Program-made: the position numbers and the translations under genes
In this document: piece by piece, positions 42,679 through 50,338 of the stretch
How positions within the stretch are numbered: the first letter of the stretch is position 1
Layout: every line of letters begins with the position of its first letter
Notes under the pieces: model-generated
Told to the model about the DNA's origin: nothing
What the model saw: the letters and a program-made list of their open reading frames with translations, nothing else
Databases searched by the model: none
Origin: Urbifossiella limnaea
Lineage (GTDB): Bacteria > Planctomycetota > Planctomycetia > Gemmatales > Gemmataceae
Direction of reading: 5' to 3'
DNA: 64,000 bases
Assembly (NCBI RefSeq): GCF_007747215.1
Contig: NZ_CP036273.1
Span: forward strand, 6,246,322 to 6,310,321

Positions 42679-44132
42679 GTGGGGTTCAGCGCCTTCAACA
42701 GCCCGGCCGCCTTCACCAGCGTTTCCTCGTACTCGCGGCGCGGGTCGGAGTCGGCCACGATCCCGCCGCCGACGGGGAACTGCACCCAGCCGCGGCCGGC
42801 GGTGAACGTCCGGATCAGGATATTGGTGTCCATCGCCCCGTCGAACCCGACCCACCCCAGCGCCCCGCAGTACGGCCCCCGCGCCGTCGGCTCCAGCTCG
42901 GCGATGATCTCCATCGCCCGCACCTTCGGCGCCCCCGTCACCGACCCGCCGGGGAACGCCGCCGCCAGCAGGTCGAACGGCCCCGTGCCGGGCCGCAGCT
43001 TGCCGCGCACTTCGGAGACGAGGTGGTGGACGAAGCGGAACGTTTCGGGCTCGCACACGCGCGGCACGGTGACGGAGCCGAACTCGCAGACGCGGCCGAG
43101 GTCGTTGCGGAGGAGGTCCACGATCATGACGTTCTCGGCCCGGTCCTTCGGGTTGGCGACGAGGTCGCGAAGCTGGGCGGCGTCGTCCTCCGGCGTGCGG
43201 CCGCGCGGGCGGGTGCCCTTGATCGGCCGCGTCTCGACGGACCCGTCCGGGTGGCACCGCAAGAACCGTTCCGGCGACGCGCTGAGGAGTTGGAACTCGC
43301 CGAGGTCGAAGTACCCGGCGAACGGCGCGGGGTTGAGCGTGCGGAGGCGGGCGTACAGGTCGAGCGGGTGTTCGCGGAGCGGCGCGAGGAGCCGCTGGCT
43401 CAGATTCACCTGGAAGCAGTCGCCGGCGTGGACGTACTCGACGGCGCGGGCGACGGCGGCGATGTAGCCGTCGCGGCTGAAGTTGCTGGTGACGCCGGGG
43501 AAGCCGGGCAGCGGGTACTGCGGCGCGAGTTCCGGCGGGCCGAGCCGATTCGTGACCCCACCCGGGGGTTCTGCGGCGCGGAGGGCGTCCAGCGCCCGCC
43601 CCATGCGCCGTTCGGCCCGCCCGAGTCGCTCGTGAGGGTACTCGTCTTCCGCGACCACCCCCGTCGAGACGAGCCAGGCGCGGTTCCGGGCGTGGTCGAA
43701 GCTGACGACCCAGTCGTAGGTGGCGAGCGCCAGGTCAGGGGCGCCGAAGTCGTCGAGCCGGGGGCGCGGCTGGCGGTCGACCGCGCGGCCGAGGCCGTAC
43801 CCGAACAGCCCCGCCCACCCGCCGAGGAACGGCGGCAGTTCCGCGGCCGTCGGCCGTTCGACGGGGAGACAGTTGAAGCGGTCGTCGAAGAACGGGTTGC
43901 ACCGCCGGTTGCCGACGGGACGGATGAGCCGGTCGATCGGGTCGGCGGCGACGTAGGAGTAGCGGCCGCGGTCGGCGTGCTGTTCGGCGGAGTCGAGGAA
44001 CAGGAGGTGCGGGAGGTGCGCCAGCCGGCGGGCAACGGCCCACGGGTCGGGGGCGGGGACGAGCTCGACCACGAGCGGCTCGCCGGCCGCGGTCGGCACC
44101 GGCACCGCGTCGAACACCAGCGGCGCGTCCAT
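42675..44132 (-). CDS. pabB: Aminodeoxychorismate synthase component I
   Basis: A 485-residue protein from the ATG at 44132. The chorismate-binding domain carries KGTRPRGRTPEDD, NPKDRAENVMIVDLLRNDLGRVC, GGSVTGAPKVRAMEIIAELEP and the final GIVADSDPRREYEET. The PIKGTRPRG pattern with lysine favours aminodeoxychorismate over anthranilate synthase. It converts chorismate to 4-amino-4-deoxychorismate, the precursor of 4-aminobenzoate, using ammonia from a glutaminase partner not seen here. It heads the operon with DUF447 and the RFAP-synthase-like gene, so its product may feed methanopterin as well as folate. Confidence 0.92.
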   Translation of the reverse strand: MDAPLVFDAVPVPTAAGEPLVVELVPAPDPWAVARRLAHLPHLLFLDSAEQHADRGRYSYVAADPIDRLIRPVGNRRCNPFFDDRFNCLPVERPTAAELPPFLGGWAGLFGYGLGRAVDRQPRPRLDDFGAPDLALATYDWVVSFDHARNRAWLVSTGVVAEDEYPHERLGRAERRMGRALDALRAAEPPGGVTNRLGPPELAPQYPLPGFPGVTSNFSRDGYIAAVARAVEYVHAGDCFQVNLSQRLLAPLREHPLDLYARLRTLNPAPFAGYFDLGEFQLLSASPERFLRCHPDGSVETRPIKGTRPRGRTPEDDAAQLRDLVANPKDRAENVMIVDLLRNDLGRVCEFGSVTVPRVCEPETFRFVHHLVSEVRGKLRPGTGPFDLLAAAFPGGSVTGAPKVRAMEIIAELEPTARGPYCGALGWVGFDGAMDTNILIRTFTAGRGWVQFPVGGGIVADSDPRREYEETLVKAAGLLKALNPT

Positions 44133-44149
44133 GAGGGGAGTATAGCAGG

Positions 44150-44193
44150 GCCGCTCGCGGCTTCGCGCGGGGAAGCGCGAAGCCGCAAGCGGC
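44150..44193. repeat. Inverted repeat of CGCGAAGCCGC family
   Basis: Arms of 19 bp (44150-44168 and 44175-44193) pair with one mismatch around a 6-nt loop. The same GCCGCTTGCGGCTTCGCGC sequence is found near 50312-50330. It lies between the TlpA-like stop and the pabB start. Confidence 0.75.
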
Positions 44194-44200
44194 AGCGGAA

Positions 44201-45325
44201 CTAGTTCGTGCTGCCGGCCTCGCGGACCAGCGCGTCGATCTCGCGGTCGAGTACGTCGTTGGCCGGCGAGCCGACCCACTTCTTGCGGATCACGCCGCGG
44301 GCGTCGATCAGGTACAGCGTCGGGAACGCCCGCACCCGGAACGTCCGCAGCAGGTCGCTCTCGCCGCCGGCCCACCAGTGGGTCCACGGCATCGGCTCCG
44401 TCTTCAGGAACTCCGTCAGCGTCTCCTTCTTGTCGTCGGCCGAGATGCTGACCAGCGCGAACGCCTTGCCCTCGAGCCGCTTCACCAGCTCGCGCTCGTG
44501 CGGGATCATCGCCCGGCACGGCCCGCACCACGTCGCCCAGATGTCCAGCAGAACGACCTTCCCCTTCAGGCTGCTCAGCTTCGTCTTCTCGTCCTTCAGC
44601 CCCACGCCGGTCACGTCCGGGGCCGTCTTGCCGATGCCGAGCGTCTTCAGCGCGGTCAAGTCGTCGCCGGCCATCTTGGCGATGGTGTTCGGCCCGAGGC
44701 GGACGTCGCCGGCGTCCTTGGCGGCCTTCTCCAGGTAGTCGATGGCCTTGGTCGTCAGCTCGGTCGCGGCCTTCTCGGTCGGGGCGTCGTCGGCCTGCTC
44801 GGCCAGCGCGCTGCCGAGGAAGTACATCGCCGTGCCCTTGGCCTTCTTGTCGGTGGACTTCTCGACGACGGCCTTGAGCAGCTTCTCGCCGGCCGGGCCC
44901 ATCCGCGGGGCGGTCATGACCAGGTCGGTCAGCTGCGGGTTGTTGAGGTGGTGGTCGGTGATCGCGGCGGCGAGCTTGTCCATGTCCGGGCCGGACGTGC
45001 CGAACATGCTGAGCCGGGTGAGGCCGAACTTGGCGGCGTCGAAGGCGACGGCGTCCTTCGGGTTCTCGGCGACGAGCTTGGCGAGCTTGCCGGCGGTGAG
45101 GGTGGCGAGCTCCTTGGCCTCGGTGCGGACGGCGTTCTGCTCCTCGCGGTTCTTGGCCGCCTGGAACTTCTTGTTGAGGCCGCCGAACTCCTCGTCGAAC
45201 GCCTTCTGGATGTCCCGGGACTTGCCGACGCGGGCGGGGTCGGCGGGGCCGTCCTTGGCGTCCTGGGCGTGAGCGGTAAACAGGCCGCAGGCGCAAACGA
45301 GCGCGGCGGCGAGGGCCAGACGCAT
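44201..45325 (-). CDS. TlpA-like periplasmic thioredoxin with helical N-terminal domain
   Basis: A 374-residue protein with a signal peptide (1-20). Residues about 30-230 are mainly helical with many Lys and Ala and no catalytic motif. The C-terminal thioredoxin domain begins at about 232 (GKTAPDVTGVGLKDEKTK) with the active site WATWCGPCR near residue 266 and the cis-Pro motif VRAFPTLYLID. TlpA/ResA-type proteins reduce disulfides outside the cytoplasm, for instance on apocytochromes c, which fits a genome rich in haem-c motifs. The helical extension is common in planctomycetes. Confidence 0.88.
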   Translation of the reverse strand: MRLALAAALVCACGLFTAHAQDAKDGPADPARVGKSRDIQKAFDEEFGGLNKKFQAAKNREEQNAVRTEAKELATLTAGKLAKLVAENPKDAVAFDAAKFGLTRLSMFGTSGPDMDKLAAAITDHHLNNPQLTDLVMTAPRMGPAGEKLLKAVVEKSTDKKAKGTAMYFLGSALAEQADDAPTEKAATELTTKAIDYLEKAAKDAGDVRLGPNTIAKMAGDDLTALKTLGIGKTAPDVTGVGLKDEKTKLSSLKGKVVLLDIWATWCGPCRAMIPHERELVKRLEGKAFALVSISADDKKETLTEFLKTEPMPWTHWWAGGESDLLRTFRVRAFPTLYLIDARGVIRKKWVGSPANDVLDREIDALVREAGSTN

Positions 45326-45414
45326 GGGGGAACCTCGGGGGCGGGGGACCGACTCAGGCTACTACGCTAGACGGCCGCGGGGAAGGGTTATTCGCTTCGG
45401 CGCGCGCGGGTTGC

Positions 45415-45443
45415 TTGCCGCCCCGCGGGCCGCGCCCTATGGT
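45415..45443 (+). promoter_or_regulatory. Candidate promoter for rpmB
   Basis: TTGCCG (45415-45420) and TATGGT (45438-45443) are spaced by 17 nt and lie about 45 nt upstream of the rpmB ATG. The TTGCCG -35 form recurs in front of two other genes in the window. Confidence 0.5.
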
Positions 45444-45490
45444 ACGAGTTCCGACCCGCCCCGGGCGGTCGCCAGTAGTAGGGCCATGCC

Positions 45491-45751
45491 ATGAGCAAGA
45501 CGTGCGTGTTCACCGGCCGGGTGGTCGGGTTCGGCAACCAGAAGACCTACCGCGGTAAGGCCAAGTACCTCGGCGGCGTCGGCAAGAAGATCACCGGCAC
45601 CAGCCGGCGGAAGTTCAAGCCGAACCTGCAGAAGGTGAAGTGCGTCATCGACGGCGAGGTGAAGCGGGTGTGGGTGTCGGCCGCGGCCATCCGCAGCGGG
45701 CTGGTCGTCAAGCCGGTCAAGGTTCAGCCGTTCAGCACCATCAACGTCTGA
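45491..45751 (+). CDS. rpmB: 50S ribosomal protein L28
   Basis: An 86-residue protein. It opens KTCVFTGRVVGFGNQKTYRGK and has RRKFKPNLQKVKCVIDGEVKRVWVSAAAIRSG, the L28 core. The N-terminal CVFTG keeps one cysteine of the zinc-binding C+ form of L28, but the other three are absent, so this is a C-minus-like paralogue. It lies 62 nt upstream of gatC, with a palindrome in between that may separate transcripts. Confidence 0.95.
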   Translation: MSKTCVFTGRVVGFGNQKTYRGKAKYLGGVGKKITGTSRRKFKPNLQKVKCVIDGEVKRVWVSAAAIRSGLVVKPVKVQPFSTINV

Positions 45752-45761
45752 CGCCCCGACG

Positions 45762-45785
45762 GCCCGGGGACGGCGGTTCCCGGGC
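45762..45785. terminator. GC palindrome after rpmB
   Basis: GCCCGGGGAC (45762-45771) pairs with 45776-45785, with one G-U pair and a 4-nt loop. It shares the CCCGGGGAC core with the palindromes at 35132 and 38451 and starts 11 nt after the rpmB stop. Confidence 0.55.
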
Positions 45786-45813
45786 GTTCCGCCCCTGTCC
45801 CCGGCTGCGCGCC

Positions 45814-46122
45814 ATGTCCCTGACGCTCGACCAGGTCCGCAAGGTCGCCAAGCTGGCCCGGCTGGAGATGACCGAGGCCGACCTCGGCCGGATGCAGACC
45901 CAACTCTCCGCTATTCTCGACTACGTCGATCAGCTGCAGCAGCTGAACACCGACGGCGTCGAGCCGCTGGCCCACCCGCTGCCGGTGCAGAACGTGTTCC
46001 GGCCGGACGAACCGCGGCCGTCGCTGCCGGTGGCCGAGGCGCTACGGAACGCCCCCACCCGGCTCGGCGACTACTTCGGCGTCCCGGCCGTGTTCGACTC
46101 GGATGAGCCGGTGAGCCATTAG
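45814..46122 (+). CDS. gatC: Aspartyl/glutamyl-tRNA amidotransferase subunit C
   Basis: A 102-residue protein from the ATG at 45814. It shows LDQVRKVAKLARLEMTEADL, the ILDYVDQLQQLNTDGVEPLAHP block and the closing PSLPVAEALRNAPTRLGDYFGVP, all diagnostic for GatC. It stabilises GatA and helps it dock on GatB in the complex that converts Glu-tRNA(Gln) or Asp-tRNA(Asn). gatA follows, separated by a tandem-arm repeat element; gatB is not in the window. Confidence 0.96.
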   Translation: MSLTLDQVRKVAKLARLEMTEADLGRMQTQLSAILDYVDQLQQLNTDGVEPLAHPLPVQNVFRPDEPRPSLPVAEALRNAPTRLGDYFGVPAVFDSDEPVSH

Positions 46123-46133
46123 GACAGGAAGCA

Positions 46134-46275
46134 GAAGGCGGGATTAGCCACAGAGTCACAGAGGGCACAGAGAGAAAGACGGAAGGCAGAGACCGGACAA
46201 TTCAACGATTTGTCTCCTCTCGGTTTTCTGTCTTCCTCTCTGTGCCCTCTGTGACTCTGTGGCTAATCCGCCTTC
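46134..46275. repeat. Tandem-arm hairpin element (CACAGAG type)
   Basis: The arms at 46134-46180 and 46229-46275 are inverted copies of about 47 bp (GAAGGCGGATTAGCCACAGAG outward), with small differences at the inner ends. It is a second member of the CACAGAG group found at 23308. It sits between gatC and gatA, which normally form one operon. Confidence 0.85.
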
Positions 46276-46293
46276 ATCCCCGCGAGCATCGCC

Positions 46294-47754
46294 ATGAGCC
46301 TGATCGAGAAGACCGCCGCGGAGCTGCTCGCCCTCCAGGCCGCGAAGCAGGCCAGCGCCGCCGAGGTCGCCGACGCCTTCCTCGCCGCCGTCCGCGACCG
46401 CGAGCCGAAGCTCAAGTCCTTCATGACGGTCGACGAGGCCGACGTCCGCAAGCAGGCCGCCGCCGTCGACGCCAAGCGCGCCGCGGGTCAGCCGCTCGGC
46501 AAGCTCGCCGGCGTGCCCGTCGCGGTGAAGGACGTGCTCTGCACGAAGGGGATGCGCACCACCTGTTCGAGCAAAATTCTCGACGGCTTCGTGCCCCCCT
46601 ACGACGCCCACGTCGTCGAGCGGCTGCGGGCCGAGGACGCCGTCATCCTCGGCAAGACGAACATGGACGAGTTCGCGATGGGCTCGTCCACCGAGAACAG
46701 CGCGTACCAGACGAGCCGCAACCCGTGGGACGTGTCGCGCATCCCCGGCGGCTCGTCCGGCGGCAGCGCGGCCGCGGTCGCCGGCTGTCAGGCGCCGCTG
46801 AGTCTGGGCACCGACACCGGCGGCTCGATCCGCCAGCCGGCGGCGCTGTGCGGCATCGTCGGCATCAAGCCGACCTACGGCCGCGTGTCGCGGTACGGCC
46901 TGATCGCGTTCGCCAGCTCGCTCGACCAGGTCGGCCCGTTCACCCACGACGTGACCGACTGCGCCCTGATGATGGAGGTGGTGTCCGGCCACGACGGCCG
47001 CGACAGCACCAGCATCGACACGCCGGTGCCGGCGTACACGAAGACGCTCAACGACCCCATCGCCGGGCTGCGCATCGGCGTGCCGAAGGAGTTCTTCGGC
47101 GAGGGGCTCGATTCGGAGGTGGAGGGCGCCGTCCGCGCCGCGCTGATGGAGTACGAGAAGCGCGGGGCGAAGCTCGTGGACGTGTCGCTGCCGCACAGCC
47201 CGTACGCGCTGGCGGCGTACTACATCGTGGCGCCGGCGGAGGCGTCGAGCAACCTGGCGCGGTTCGACGGCATGCACTACGGCCACCGCACGAAGGAGAA
47301 GGCCGACCTGATTGCGACGTACAGCAAGAGCCGCGGCGAGGGGTTCGGCCCCGAAGTGCAGCGGCGGATCATGATCGGCACGTACGTGCTCTCCAGCGGC
47401 TACAAGGACGCGTACTACGTGAAGGCGCTGAAGGTGCGGCGCCTGGTGAAGAAGGACTACGACGAGGCGTTCGAGAAGTGTGACGTGGTGATGGGGCCGA
47501 CGACGCCGACGGCGGCGTTCAAGGCCGGCGAGAAGTCGGGCGACCCGCTGGCGATGTACCTGTCGGACGTGTACACGGTGTCGTGCAACCTGGCCGGCAT
47601 CCCGGGCGTGAGCATCCCGTGCGGGTTCACGAAGGACAAGCTGCCGATCGGGTTGCAGCTGCTGTGCCCGCCCTTCGAGGAGGAGCGCATGCTGCGGGCG
47701 GCGCGGATGTACGAGGCCGCGACCGACTGGCACACCCGCCGGCCGGCGGTGTAG
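46294..47754 (+). CDS. gatA: Aspartyl/glutamyl-tRNA amidotransferase subunit A
   Basis: A 486-residue amidase-signature protein. The Ser-cisSer-Lys triad is visible: Lys in GVPVAVKDVLCTKG (about 76), cis-Ser in the GGSSGGSAAAVAG loop and the nucleophile in TDTGGSIRQPAALCG, followed by GIKPTYGRVSRYGL. It hydrolyses glutamine and passes ammonia to GatB for transamidation of mischarged tRNA. Normal length and start. Confidence 0.97.
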   Translation: MSLIEKTAAELLALQAAKQASAAEVADAFLAAVRDREPKLKSFMTVDEADVRKQAAAVDAKRAAGQPLGKLAGVPVAVKDVLCTKGMRTTCSSKILDGFVPPYDAHVVERLRAEDAVILGKTNMDEFAMGSSTENSAYQTSRNPWDVSRIPGGSSGGSAAAVAGCQAPLSLGTDTGGSIRQPAALCGIVGIKPTYGRVSRYGLIAFASSLDQVGPFTHDVTDCALMMEVVSGHDGRDSTSIDTPVPAYTKTLNDPIAGLRIGVPKEFFGEGLDSEVEGAVRAALMEYEKRGAKLVDVSLPHSPYALAAYYIVAPAEASSNLARFDGMHYGHRTKEKADLIATYSKSRGEGFGPEVQRRIMIGTYVLSSGYKDAYYVKALKVRRLVKKDYDEAFEKCDVVMGPTTPTAAFKAGEKSGDPLAMYLSDVYTVSCNLAGIPGVSIPCGFTKDKLPIGLQLLCPPFEEERMLRAARMYEAATDWHTRRPAV

Positions 47755-47763
47755 AATCGCAGA

Positions 47764-48405
47764 ATGAGTACCGCCACCTTGTTGCCGCCGCCGGCTGTCG
47801 GCCCAGTCGCGTTGCCGGTTGCGCCTGGTCCTCTCGCGGCCCCTCGGGGCCGGTTGCTCACCGTCGCAGACTTGGCGGCCCTCCCGGCCGATCTCCCGTC
47901 CGGCAGTGTGTCCTGGGAACTTCTGGACGGAGTGCCAATCCTCATGTCCCCGCCGGGCTACCGACACGGCCGGGCGGCCGCGCGGTTCGTGATCGAGTTG
48001 CACGCCCAGTGCGAAGTCCCTGGCCTGGGTGAGGTCGGCGACGAGGTCGGGGTCATCCTCCGCCGCAACCCGGATCGGGTGGCCGGACCCGACGCCGTGT
48101 TCCTGCTGCGGGCGTCGCTTCCCGCCCGGCTGTCGCCCGAGGGCTATCTCGAAACCGTCCCCGAGATCGTGGTCGAGGTGCGGAGCAAGAACGACACCGG
48201 CCCGGAAGTCGTGGCGAAGGTCGGGGAGTACCTCGCGGCCGGGGTGAAGGCGGTCTGGGTGGCCGACCCCGACGACCGGACGGTCGCCGTCCACACGCCT
48301 GGCGCTGCGCCGGTGGTGCTCGGCCCGGCCGACACCCTCACCACGCCGCTCCTCCCCGGGTTCACCGTCCCGGTCGAGCGCCTGTTCCCACCCGTAGCCG
48401 GCTAA
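47764..48405 (+). CDS. Uma2 family (DUF820) putative nuclease
   Basis: A 213-residue protein starting 9 nt after gatA. After a Pro/Ala-rich head it shows the Uma2 core: ELLDGVPILMSPPGYRHG, the PDAVFLLR strand and VPEIVVEVRSKND, where Glu and Lys fit the PD-(D/E)xK nuclease site, then KVGEYLAAGVKAVWVADPDDRTVAVH. Uma2 proteins are widespread in cyanobacteria and planctomycetes; their DNA target is unknown. Confidence 0.88.
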   Translation: MSTATLLPPPAVGPVALPVAPGPLAAPRGRLLTVADLAALPADLPSGSVSWELLDGVPILMSPPGYRHGRAAARFVIELHAQCEVPGLGEVGDEVGVILRRNPDRVAGPDAVFLLRASLPARLSPEGYLETVPEIVVEVRSKNDTGPEVVAKVGEYLAAGVKAVWVADPDDRTVAVHTPGAAPVVLGPADTLTTPLLPGFTVPVERLFPPVAG

Positions 48406-48414
48406 TCCTTTTCC

Positions 48415-48443
48415 TTGCCGGCGGTCGGGCGGGGCGCGATAAT
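48415..48443 (+). promoter_or_regulatory. Candidate promoter for DUF1508 gene
   Basis: TTGCCG (48415-48420) and GATAAT (48438-48443) are 17 nt apart. The -10 box lies within a GGGGCG/CGCCCC inverted repeat. The predicted leader is about 45 nt and the GTG start at 48495 has AGGAG at 48483-48487. Confidence 0.55.
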
Positions 48444-48494
48444 CGCCCCGGGCGTCGACTCGCTCCGCCCGTTCCCCTCCCGAGGAGTGTATCC

Positions 48495-48806
48495 GTGACA
48501 AAGCTGCTCAGCGGCCTGTGCGCCGCGGCCCTGGTCGTCGGCCTGGCCGGCACCGGCGGCGTGACCACCGCCCAGGACAAGAAGGACACCAAGAAGGACA
48601 CCAAGACCGCACCCGCCAAGGGCGGCACGATCGAAATCAACGAGAGCAAGGACGGCAAGTTCCGGTTCACCGTCCGCGACGCGGAGGGGAAGTACCTCGG
48701 CGGCAGCGCCACCGGGTACGCCACCAAAGAAGACGCGGCGAAGGCCGTGGACGCCCTCAAGGCCGCGCTCGGCAGCGCCAAGATCGAGTACGGCAAGAGC
48801 AAGTAG
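48495..48806 (+). CDS. Secreted DUF1508 (YegP-like) protein
   Basis: A 103-residue protein with GTG start at 48495. A signal peptide (about 1-26) and a Lys/Thr-rich linker (DKKDTKKDTKTAPAK) precede one DUF1508 unit: IEINESKDGKFRFTVRDAEGK and GYATKEDAAKAVDALKAAL. YegP proteins in enterobacteria carry two such units in the cytoplasm; here a single unit is exported. Function unknown. Confidence 0.85.
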   Translation: MTKLLSGLCAAALVVGLAGTGGVTTAQDKKDTKKDTKTAPAKGGTIEINESKDGKFRFTVRDAEGKYLGGSATGYATKEDAAKAVDALKAALGSAKIEYGKSK

Positions 48807-48998
48807 TCGAGCCTGGGAGCCGGCCGCGTCTGGGGTCGGAGCGCGCCGTACGCCGGGCGTTCCGACCCCAGATGGGGCCGGCTCGTAAGCGCTCGCGCAA
48901 CTCCACGTCTGTAACGCCCCCGTAACCACCCCCACGTCCCGCGCTTCACGCCCGCCCGCCGCCGGGTAGGATTCCCCGCACGAGCGGGAGGATCTCTC

Positions 48999-50261
48999 AT
49001 GCGTTACGGGTGTCTGGCGGTCGCCGTCGCGGCCGCGGTCGGGTGCGGGCAGCTCGGCAGCACCACCGCCACACCGAAGGGCGGCGCGGCCGTCCGGTCC
49101 GGAAGCGGGACCGGTTCGGCCGACGCCGCCCCCGCGGTGCCGTGGACCGACGCCCTCCAGGCCGCGGCCGACGGCGAGGTCGCATTCGCCCTCGACCTGT
49201 ACGCCCGCCTAACCGCCGCGGAGAAGGGGAACGTCTTCGTCTCGCCGTACAGCATCCACGCGGCGCTGGCCCTCACCGCCACCGGCGCCGTCGGCGCCAC
49301 CCGCGACCAGCTGGCGAAGGCGCTGCGGCTCCCGCCCGGCGACGGCGGCCCCGCCGCGGCCGGCGACCTCGGCCGCTACTACGCCCGGCCGCGGCCCGAC
49401 TTCACCCTCGCCGTCGCCAACGCGGTGTGGGGCCAGGCCGGCTACCCGTGGCGGCCCGAGTGGAAGGCGCTGGCCGCCGAGCGCTTCGGCGGCGGCTTCC
49501 GCGACGCCGACTTCCGCGCCAGGCCCGCCGAGGAGCGCGCCCGCATCAACGCCTGGGTGTCGGAGCAGACCCGGACGCGCATCCCGGACCTGCTCCAGCC
49601 GCCCCACGTCACCGACAGTACCCGCATGGTCCTCACCAACGCCGTGTACTTCGACGGCAAGTGGACCGACGCCTTCCCGAAGCACGCGACGCGGCCGCAG
49701 CCGTTCACCACGCCGACGGGCAAGGTGCAGGCGCCGCTGATGACCGTGGAGGCCCACTTCCGCTACGCCGAGGGCGGCGGCGTGCAGGTGGTGGAGCTGC
49801 CGTACCGCGGCGGCGAGTTGTCGATGCTGGTGATCCTTCCCGCGAGCGGCGAGCCGAAGCTGACGGCCGAAGCGCTGAAGGGGTGGGACGCGACGCTGAG
49901 CCGCGAGCTGGTGCGGGTGACGCTGCCGAAGTTCAAGCACACGCTGCGGGCGCAACCGCTCCCGCTGCTGCGCGACATGGGCGTGGTGGACGCGCTGAGC
50001 CCGGCGTCGGCCGACTTCGGGCGGATGCTGGCGGGCAAGCCGGAGGAGCCGATCTTCGTGGCGAACGTGGTCCACCAGGCATTCGTGGACGTGACCGAGG
50101 AGGGGACGGAAGCCGCGGCGGCGACGGCAGTGGTGAACAACGCGCCGAGCCCGCCACCGCCGCGGCCGAAGGTGTTCCGGGCGGACCGGCCGTTCGCCTA
50201 CCTGATCCGCGACACGCACAAGGGGACGGTGCTGTTCGCCGGGCGGGTGGTGAGCCCGTAA
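48999..50261 (+). CDS. Serpin family protease inhibitor, lipoprotein
   Basis: A 420-residue protein. The signal ends in AVGC, a lipobox (Cys16), then a Gly/Ser/Ala linker. The serpin fold follows: NVFVSPYSIHAALALTATGA, TRMVLTNAVYFDGKW, VVELPYRGGELSMLVILP and the closing FRADRPFAYLIRDTHKGTVLFAGRV. The reactive loop hinge EEGTEAAAAT is of inhibitory type. Counting from the hinge puts P1-P1' near Pro-Ser within AVVNNAPSPPPP, an unusual bait. It should trap serine or cysteine proteases at the cell surface; the target is unknown. Confidence 0.92.
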   Translation: MRYGCLAVAVAAAVGCGQLGSTTATPKGGAAVRSGSGTGSADAAPAVPWTDALQAAADGEVAFALDLYARLTAAEKGNVFVSPYSIHAALALTATGAVGATRDQLAKALRLPPGDGGPAAAGDLGRYYARPRPDFTLAVANAVWGQAGYPWRPEWKALAAERFGGGFRDADFRARPAEERARINAWVSEQTRTRIPDLLQPPHVTDSTRMVLTNAVYFDGKWTDAFPKHATRPQPFTTPTGKVQAPLMTVEAHFRYAEGGGVQVVELPYRGGELSMLVILPASGEPKLTAEALKGWDATLSRELVRVTLPKFKHTLRAQPLPLLRDMGVVDALSPASADFGRMLAGKPEEPIFVANVVHQAFVDVTEEGTEAAAATAVVNNAPSPPPPRPKVFRADRPFAYLIRDTHKGTVLFAGRVVSP

Positions 50262-50270
50262 CCGCCGCTC

Positions 50271-50338
50271 GCGGCGGCGGCGCGCGAAGCCGCAACGTAA
50301 CCACCCGAGTTGCCGCTTGCGGCTTCGCGCCGCCGCGG
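50271..50338. terminator. Imperfect GC hairpin between convergent serpin and mtdB genes
   Basis: The arm at about 50271-50295 (GCGGCGGCG...CGAAGCCGCAA) pairs with about 50312-50338. It fills the gap between two convergent genes and probably terminates both. It shares GCTTGCGGCTTCGCGC with the repeat at 44150. Confidence 0.6.

Noticed and set aside
42675-45296. The 873-codon extension of pabB toward the TlpA-like gene
   Set aside because: The added N-terminal 388 residues are an out-of-frame reading of the thioredoxin gene. PabB starts cleanly at the ATG at 44132.
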